Shown here piece after piece: positions 57,907 to 64,000 of a stretch of 64,000 nt of DNA. The notes beneath the pieces were generated by a model. The model saw only the letters and a program-made list of their open reading frames with translations. It searched no databases and had not been told where the DNA came from. The DNA is taken from assembly GCF_007197555.1 (NCBI RefSeq), contig NZ_CP041614.1, positions 5,324,001 through 5,388,000 on the forward strand, given 5' to 3'. The stretch is from Shewanella psychropiezotolerans. GTDB lineage: Bacteria > Pseudomonadota > Gammaproteobacteria > Enterobacterales > Shewanellaceae. Position numbers and translations under genes: made by a program. Each line of letters opens with the position of its first letter. Positions within the stretch are counted from its first letter, which is position 1.

Positions 57907-59114
57907 AGCTCAACATCTCGAATAACAAAGTTACCGCTGTACACAGGATCAGGCTCACCTATCGCTTCGAGTTCGAAATATTGTCTATGCTCTTCTGGTA
58001 GTCCTTCATAACCGCAAATGACCTGATACAGCCAACTTTCCCGATCCCATTCCAGTGCTTGCTCATCTAAATACTCGAGTGCTGATTGGCTCTTGCCAGA
58101 ATCAATCACAGCACAAAAATACTCATCAACGGCGAGCTTGAGTGGGTTATCGGGAATATCGAAGTCTTCGGCTTGGCTTAGCGACAGTGTTATATCTTGT
58201 TCAACGTGGGTTAGCCCAGCATGAAGCCTGTCGATACGCTTAATGCTCGATACGATGTCAAACAGCTCAGGTTCATATAAGGTGCTATGTACGTCGACAG
58301 ATGCGGGAGCAAGCAGGGCCTCGGCACAATTAAACAACACGGGTAATTGCTTATGGCTAACATGATCGGCTGGGCTATAGTCAGGATGAAGGTCGGTATA
58401 GAGCAACCAGCCTTTAAGCAGGCGTGTGCGGCCACGAATTTGACGGAACCGGCCTAACAGCTCAAGCAAGCGCCCCTGCACCACGCTTAATTCCTGAGTA
58501 CAATCGCTCAAGGTTTCCTGTAGTGTTGTAACCAAGAGTTTTCTTAGCTCACGAATATCACCGGCAATCTCACCCAACTCACTAAATTGGAACATCTCCA
58601 ATCCATTGAGTAACTCAGTCACCTGACTCTGTGCTAATTCATTCTCGCGAATTTTGGCATTAATCGTTCCGACATAACCAAATTCGTTGTTAATACGACT
58701 CCAGAGCACACGAATCGAATATCGTAGTCCGTCTGCAAAACTATACACATGCTCGCTTAAATCAGCGAGATAAGCCTCGGAGGCTGCATAATCAATATTA
58801 TGACGCGCCTCTTTATAATGCGCGGCTAAGGTTTTAATACTGGCCAATGAGCTACCCACATTCGAGTCGATTTGGCGATTACGCTCATCGCTCAATGCCT
58901 CTTCAAGCAGTGCACGTACCGAACGCTTTAGCCTTAACTCTTGCTCAGCTTCCGGACGCCATAAAATATCACTTTTACGCAGTTTCTCTATGGCTGCAGC
59001 ATTGGTCTCATCTTCCGATACAGAGCCTGATAAATAAACATCCATCACCAGCTCTGCATGCCTGCCAAGCTGTTTGAGTAATTTAACCCCAGCCTGATGT
59101 AAGTTATTACTCAT
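57894..59114 (-). CDS. jetA: JetA/MksF-like kleisin subunit
   Basis: The 406-residue protein is mostly helical and has no catalytic motif. Its N-terminal helices and the C-terminal part (YEGLPEEHRQYFELEAIGEPDPVYSGNFVIRDVELWL) fit the kleisin that bridges the SMC heads. Identification rests largely on gene order, size and its place in the Jet/Mks operon. It begins one base after the stop codon of the subunit-E gene. In the canonical order (A-B-C-D) it would be first, but here it is third. Confidence 0.8.
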   Translation of the reverse strand: MSNNLHQAGVKLLKQLGRHAELVMDVYLSGSVSEDETNAAAIEKLRKSDILWRPEAEQELRLKRSVRALLEEALSDERNRQIDSNVGSSLASIKTLAAHYKEARHNIDYAASEAYLADLSEHVYSFADGLRYSIRVLWSRINNEFGYVGTINAKIRENELAQSQVTELLNGLEMFQFSELGEIAGDIRELRKLLVTTLQETLSDCTQELSVVQGRLLELLGRFRQIRGRTRLLKGWLLYTDLHPDYSPADHVSHKQLPVLFNCAEALLAPASVDVHSTLYEPELFDIVSSIKRIDRLHAGLTHVEQDITLSLSQAEDFDIPDNPLKLAVDEYFCAVIDSGKSQSALEYLDEQALEWDRESWLYQVICGYEGLPEEHRQYFELEAIGEPDPVYSGNFVIRDVELWLA

Positions 59115-59115
59115 A

Positions 59116-59769
59116 TTAAACCAGATCCCTCTGGGTTGCGGTTTCGGCTTGTGCCTCTAAGCTCAAACCTTCGGTTTCATCGATAAAACGAATAACTTCG
59201 TAGAGATAATCGAGCTTACCGGTGGCGATAAAGATCTGCTTTTCAACATTAGGTTTAATTAAGTAACCCAGCTCCACTAAACGCTTAAAGACCAGTTTAA
59301 TCTGTGCATCAACATTACTACTGCTTGATCCAAAGAGTCGGTAATGACTTATTTTGGCCAGTTGCTCACGAAAAGCTGGAGTGTCTTCAATACGGGTCTG
59401 CAACTCAGTGAGTCGCACTGCGATACCTTCAGACAAAGGGGCGTCTTGGCCGCTGCCCTCTTGCACTAAAACCAGCCACTCCACCAGCGGAATAAGCGCA
59501 TTACAAATATCTTTAAACTGAGACGAGATCACCTTACGTTCGTTGTCACCCAACTGCTGATAACCACAGAAGAAGACTTCGCCCTCACCCGCCGATCCGA
59601 TAGTGCGATTAATCTGATTCAAATAAGTCTCGACTCGCTCACGGGTATCGGGATTTTTCAAAGCTCGCCAACCATCTTCATCTGTGGTGTGGCAGATAAA
59701 CTGACCTTTTAATAAACGCTCAATTAGCGCACTCGTACCCACTAACGTGGTTTCGGTTACTTGACTCAT
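59116..59769 (-). CDS. jetB: JetB/MksE-like KITE subunit
   Basis: The 217-residue protein has two winged-helix-like halves typical of KITE proteins (LIERLLKGQFICHTTDEDGWRAL near the N-terminus; IKLVFKRLVELGYLIKPN with VEKQIFIATGKLDYLYEVIRFIDE near the C-terminus). It would bind the kleisin. Its start codon overlaps the stop of the ATPase gene (TAATG), indicating coupled translation. Confidence 0.82.
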   Translation of the reverse strand: MSQVTETTLVGTSALIERLLKGQFICHTTDEDGWRALKNPDTRERVETYLNQINRTIGSAGEGEVFFCGYQQLGDNERKVISSQFKDICNALIPLVEWLVLVQEGSGQDAPLSEGIAVRLTELQTRIEDTPAFREQLAKISHYRLFGSSSSNVDAQIKLVFKRLVELGYLIKPNVEKQIFIATGKLDYLYEVIRFIDETEGLSLEAQAETATQRDLV

Positions 59770-62700
59770 TACACCGCCTCCTGAGTAAGTCGCTTGCTAA
59801 GTTTTTCGGCGATAGGATTAATTTGTGGTTTAACAACCTGCAATTTTTTAGTCTGCTTATTAATGATATAGCGATTGGCAAACAAGCTAAGTACCTCAGA
59901 CTCGGGATTAGGGAAGGCGCCCAACACAGAAATATTGTTGTTTTCGCAGGCATCGAATATCTTCTTCACATTACTGTGGTGTAAGGTCCCAAGTTCATCT
60001 ATGGGCCAATGTATAGTGACATCAGCACGTCCGCGTAATAGGCGTGTGAAGGCCAACAGGAACTTACACAGAATAAGGTAAGCCATACCGTGGCTTGAGG
60101 ATTCATTTAACTGTCTATCGGTACGGATAATAAGGTCACTATTACCCTCTTTTAAGCGCAGTTCAATTTCAAGCAGTTTTGATATACCACCAGATAACGC
60201 GGCGCGACCTATGATGTCGATAGCACGACGCATACTGTTAGTGTAATCCTCACCCGGAAGCTCACTAAAGCCATCAGCCTTCCACTGACGGAACGCTTTG
60301 ACAAATGCTTCTAGCTCAGGCCAAAATTCAAGTTCACTAATACGCGAGCGGATCTTAACGGCAGACTCAGAAACACCATCGAGGAACAACTCCTCGCCAA
60401 CCTCTCGGGTGATGCGTGCACTTTGGGTGGCAATACGGCGATCTATGTCGGCAAGCACATCATAGTAAGCAGTCAAGTCAACGCCGAAGATACGGCCTTG
60501 CTCTCTCAGTGCCATCATAGATTGCGGCACCATCACATTGAGCAATTGTTCCAGTTGCGGGACCAGTTTGCGGTAGTCGAGGATCTTAATACCTTTGTCA
60601 TTAACAAAGCTCGACTCTTCCCGTGCACGCTCCCAGGTCTCTGACAGACTCGATCCAGACTTACTGGCAATAACAGAATCAAAATGCTCCACATATTGCT
60701 TCACAGATCCTAGTAATGAGTCACGCTTTAACAGCTGATCTTCGCCTTGACGTAAGCGCTCACTCAATCCCCCTTGGGCATCTTCATTATTGGCAGGAAG
60801 CTTTAGCTCTGTGAGTTTGCGCATCACACTTCGCAGCTTAGTTAAATTCTCAGAGGCTTCAACTTGCACGGCATCAGAGGATTTACGCTTAGCATCGAGC
60901 TCGCTACGCTGTGCCTTAACCTCATTTGATTTAGATTTAAGTTGCTGCTCCAATGCTAATGTGGCTTGCTTAACCGTACTCAGCTCTGTTTGCAGCTTAG
61001 GCTTGCGCTTTAGCCAAGTATGTTGATACCAATCATCATAACGCAACACTTCGCTACGACGCTGCTCTGATTTACTGATATTAGCTTCAAGTGTGCGAAT
61101 TTCGGTTTTAAGTGCAACGATTGTAGCTTCATCAATCCCACGAGATTTGAGTTCATTTTTATACCACAGCTCACACGCTTTTTGTTCACTCTTAGCATGG
61201 TCTCGCCTATTTTGAATATTGGCTTTAATCTGGCCTAATTGGTTATCAAGCGCACCAACGACCTCTTGCCAGTAGGCATTTTTCTCCATGCGCGCTTCCA
61301 ACGCTTGCTCTTTTTGTGCTTCCAGCCACTCTTGCTGTTGTTGCTTTAACTGTTTTAACTCATTATCAAGTCGTGCTAACTGCTTTTGTGAAACCGACTT
61401 CCGCTCGTTCAAGGCAAGCTGAATCTTCTCCTGCTCTGCACGTTTATCATCAAATAAACGACGCAGATCATCGCGGCTATTTTTATAGGCTGTACGAGAG
61501 AAAGTAAGCTCTCTGGCCATAATATCTAGTTCAGCATTGACCGCAACCAGGTGCCCTTCGGCTTCAGTTTGTAGCTCTTTAGCACTGACGAGCAACTCTT
61601 CGGCGTTGGCATGCTTGATCCGTAGCTCTTGCTCAGACGCTGCATACTCTGGTGAATCGATCGCTTTGAGATCTAACGCTATACCGTAAAGTGCTTCGAG
61701 GTTTTCCCCTGAAATAACGGGGTGCAGATCACTGCGATGCAGCAATTCTGAATTGATCACCTTGCCGAGGGTATTTTCCCAACCATTAGCTTCTTTGCGT
61801 AAAAACTCCAACAAGGTGTGTGACTGAGGGAACAGTATATGATGCAGCTCTTCGAGCTCACTTTGACGTTCAGTGACACGAATACCAGTTACTCGTAGGC
61901 TTTCATTGGCTTGATCGCGTTTGGCGCGAAGCTTGCGATCTTCAGTAGTAAAACGATCCACCTTGGCATTACACGCTTCTTGCTCTTCATCTGCACGGGT
62001 AATTCGCTCATCGAAAATAGCTAGCGCCAGCTTTTCCTCTTCCAAGTAAGTTACGCTATCCACCCGCACTTTTAGCTCTGCAGCTGACAGCTTAAGTTGA
62101 TACCCTTGCTCACTGAATGTAGACTGCCCTTTGTCAGTGGCCTCACGCCATTGACTCTCTAACGAAGCTAACTCAGCTCGGCCTTGTTCACGCTGTTTAT
62201 CACGAGACTCCCTTAAACTGTCCTGCTCTTGATGCAAGTTTTCCAACTCTCGGTTAAGCCCTTCACCAATCTTGCTACGGCGAGCGTTATAAGCCGCCTC
62301 AATATCTTGGTGCTTTTCGGTTTGTAATTTATGTCGTTCAGATAAATTTTCTAGTGTGCCACGCCAGCTTGGTAGCTGCTCGAGATCCAACTTAGCTCGT
62401 TCGATTTCAGCATCTTGAAAAGAGGCATGTTGATCTTCTATCGAGTCCAGTTCATATTCGCACTTAGCAACATCACCCTTTGCAGCCGACAAGTCTAAGT
62501 TGAGCTCATCACGCTGCTCTTTCCAATGGTCATCTAGCTCTCTTAACTTTGCATTTAGCGCTTTAGACAAGTCTTGGTGATGCTCTTGCCTTTCAATTTC
62601 ATCGGTTTCATCTTTGCTGTAACCACGACGTAAACTGGCGAGCCGCTGCTCAGTACTGAGCAGTTGGTCGAACTCTTGCTCTAATTTTTCAAATTCTGGT

Positions 62701-63443
62701 CGAATAAGCTCAAAGCCCTGAATAAGTTGGCTCTCTTTGATCCAAGATTCAACTTGCTGTGGATTAATGCGCGAACTAGGCGGGTTAACACCATCTTCTT
62801 CCAAAATAGCGGCGATCATCGATTTGATCGTCTCCATCTTGCCCTCTTTCGAATGTACTGCTTTGGCGAGTTTCTCAATATGACGCAGGGAATACTCTGA
62901 TTCACACAAGGAGAACTGACGCGCATAATTGCGTAGCTCAGTGCGATTACTCCCCGTGCTCAACAAGGCTCTATCGTTTTGGATAATAGCCCTAAACTCA
63001 CGCGTGTTGAGTAAGTTGGTCACAGCAACGCCTGCCCGCTTCATCTCACGGCCAAGTTCAGCCATGGTGAAGCATTGAATATTATCGCCATGCTTTGTCT
63101 TAATATAATCATCAAGCTCAAAACCTTTACCGATAAATCGATAATTAACCCCTTTACCATCGCCAGCCGATGCCAATACAGCTTGGTTAAGCTGACCATC
63201 GGCACGCTTATATTCATAGATGATAAAGCTAGAGTCATGGGGCAGATACCAACGCTCAAAACTGTCTCGTGTAGAAGGCACGACGCGACTCGGATACTCA
63301 CCATAAAATACGGGCACTAAACGCTGTAATGTGGTCTTGCCAGAGGCGTTGGTACCACAAATATTGGTGTGTCCATCGAGGGCGAGTTCAACTACGCCAG
63401 GTAGGTGTGTATTAATCAGCACAATTCGATTCAAGCTTGACAT
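59769..63443 (-). CDS. jetC: JetC/MksB-like SMC ATPase
   Basis: The 1,224-residue protein has an SMC/Rad50-type head at both ends. Walker A is GTNASGKT (residues 30-37). A coiled coil runs from about 280 to 950 with a hinge-like break. The C-terminal signature is LNESSSHGMAYLIL (from about 1112), and the Walker B is TIHWPIDELGTLH (DE at about 1149-1150). It would extrude DNA loops and trigger cutting of small circles. As the first gene of the operon it is transcribed before jetB, jetA and jetD. MksB is the alternative name for the same family. Confidence 0.9.
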   Translation of the reverse strand: MSSLNRIVLINTHLPGVVELALDGHTNICGTNASGKTTLQRLVPVFYGEYPSRVVPSTRDSFERWYLPHDSSFIIYEYKRADGQLNQAVLASAGDGKGVNYRFIGKGFELDDYIKTKHGDNIQCFTMAELGREMKRAGVAVTNLLNTREFRAIIQNDRALLSTGSNRTELRNYARQFSLCESEYSLRHIEKLAKAVHSKEGKMETIKSMIAAILEEDGVNPPSSRINPQQVESWIKESQLIQGFELIRPEFEKLEQEFDQLLSTEQRLASLRRGYSKDETDEIERQEHHQDLSKALNAKLRELDDHWKEQRDELNLDLSAAKGDVAKCEYELDSIEDQHASFQDAEIERAKLDLEQLPSWRGTLENLSERHKLQTEKHQDIEAAYNARRSKIGEGLNRELENLHQEQDSLRESRDKQREQGRAELASLESQWREATDKGQSTFSEQGYQLKLSAAELKVRVDSVTYLEEEKLALAIFDERITRADEEQEACNAKVDRFTTEDRKLRAKRDQANESLRVTGIRVTERQSELEELHHILFPQSHTLLEFLRKEANGWENTLGKVINSELLHRSDLHPVISGENLEALYGIALDLKAIDSPEYAASEQELRIKHANAEELLVSAKELQTEAEGHLVAVNAELDIMARELTFSRTAYKNSRDDLRRLFDDKRAEQEKIQLALNERKSVSQKQLARLDNELKQLKQQQQEWLEAQKEQALEARMEKNAYWQEVVGALDNQLGQIKANIQNRRDHAKSEQKACELWYKNELKSRGIDEATIVALKTEIRTLEANISKSEQRRSEVLRYDDWYQHTWLKRKPKLQTELSTVKQATLALEQQLKSKSNEVKAQRSELDAKRKSSDAVQVEASENLTKLRSVMRKLTELKLPANNEDAQGGLSERLRQGEDQLLKRDSLLGSVKQYVEHFDSVIASKSGSSLSETWERAREESSFVNDKGIKILDYRKLVPQLEQLLNVMVPQSMMALREQGRIFGVDLTAYYDVLADIDRRIATQSARITREVGEELFLDGVSESAVKIRSRISELEFWPELEAFVKAFRQWKADGFSELPGEDYTNSMRRAIDIIGRAALSGGISKLLEIELRLKEGNSDLIIRTDRQLNESSSHGMAYLILCKFLLAFTRLLRGRADVTIHWPIDELGTLHHSNVKKIFDACENNNISVLGAFPNPESEVLSLFANRYIINKQTKKLQVVKPQINPIAEKLSKRLTQEAV

Positions 63444-64000
63444 CTTTTTCCTTATCCAAACATTGCCGCTATTGACGGCAACAGATCACCACAAAGCCGA
63501 TTTATATGGGATATAAACAGGCTAATCTAATCTATTCAGTTTCAATTTTGAGAGTCTAAAATAAAGCAAACTGACATGCTTGGCAATCGGGGAGTCCCCC
63601 GCAAACAGCTGCAGTATTTAGAAGCGGGATCATACGCTAATTTGTATCAAAAAAATGCTTAAGTAAAGCGCAATTAATTTTGAATAACGGATAGGGCTAC
63701 GCCCAGATAAAGCTATGATGTTGCTACGCCATAAGTACCAAGACGATATTGAAGCTATGATGTCGACTCCGTCTGAAAATCAAAGACGATGCCAACAAGT
63801 TGGCGATTAAAAGCGAGATCCTGAAACGAGTTCAGGATGAATAGCAAAGACGACGGGCTTCACCGTAGGAGGGGCTTTAGCCCCGAGGTTCAATCCATCG
63901 ACTATACTCCAGGCTAAAGCCGGTTCTACAAAGAAGCATCACCTCAGCCTCAACTAGCGCTGCGTCATCTCAGCCCTACCAGCGCAGCGTCATCTCACCC
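63444..64000. repeat. Repeat-dense region upstream of the Jet operon with REP-like pair
   Basis: No gene is present. A REP-like pair occurs in inverted orientation: GTAGGAGGGGCTTTAGCCCC (from 63864) and CTAAAGCCGGTTCTACA (to 63930, reverse TGTAGAACCGGCTTTAG). Further hairpins are GCCAAC-AA-GTTGGC (63791-63804) and ATCCTGAA/TTCAGGAT (63818-63838). AAGCTATGATGT occurs twice, near 63709 and 63752. A 25-bp unit AGCGCTGCGTCATCTCAGCC with its tail CTACC repeats at the window end and is cut off. The Jet promoter must lie in the left part. Confidence 0.75.

Overview
The window looks like chromosomal DNA of a marine gammaproteobacterium, most likely Shewanella. The evidence is a periplasmic tetraheme fumarate reductase of the FccA type, ArcA, several c-di-GMP and chemotaxis proteins, a GlyGly-CTERM subtilase, and a moderate, slightly AT-rich base composition. 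I see no rRNA, tRNA, phage module, IS transposase or CRISPR array.

Layout. 0-8 kb: nagB, an RluE-type pseudouridine synthase whose 3' third is present three times in tandem, an ammonium-channel/histidine-kinase fusion, an SGNH esterase and a PAS-PAS-GGDEF-EAL protein. 8-16 kb: lysS-prfB (prfB carries the classical +1 frameshift; degraded copies of the lysS 3' end lie downstream), a pentapeptide/K+ channel gene followed by a 13-copy 8-bp repeat, a chromate-type transporter, a short glycerol-3-phosphate dehydrogenase-like protein, and an OhrR regulator with a palindromic operator. 16-30 kb: an OmpA-like protein, a 314-bp MITE-like element, a thioredoxin-DsbD-like protein, a porin/PBP/MCP cluster, a diguanylate cyclase, ahpC-ahpF, a dienelactone hydrolase and ldhA. 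30-42 kb: small membrane and secreted proteins, a CadC-like regulator, rluA, asnC, a secreted S8 protease, an aspartoacylase-family enzyme and lysC behind a lysine riboswitch. 42-57 kb: arcA, a DPP-IV lipoprotein, fbp, fccA divergent from a periplasmic-binding histidine kinase and a degenerate NtrC-like regulator, a solute-binding protein and a dicarboxylate symporter. 57-63.4 kb: a complete four-gene SMC-like Jet/Mks (Wadjet-type) operon in an unusual order. The right edge is dense in REP-like hairpins.

Two cross-cutting patterns stand out. First, five genes are broken by six frameshifts, and each is repaired by adding one G/C to a homopolymer of 4-6; this points to systematic homopolymer undercalling, or less likely to phase variation. 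Second, two unrelated housekeeping genes (rluE-type and lysS) carry extra copies of their own 3' ends just downstream, as would be left by integrative elements that target gene 3' ends. The strongest defence candidate is the Jet/Mks operon; the strongest regulatory candidate is the pair of ATGCA-N4-TGCAT palindromes between fccA and its neighbouring two-component system.
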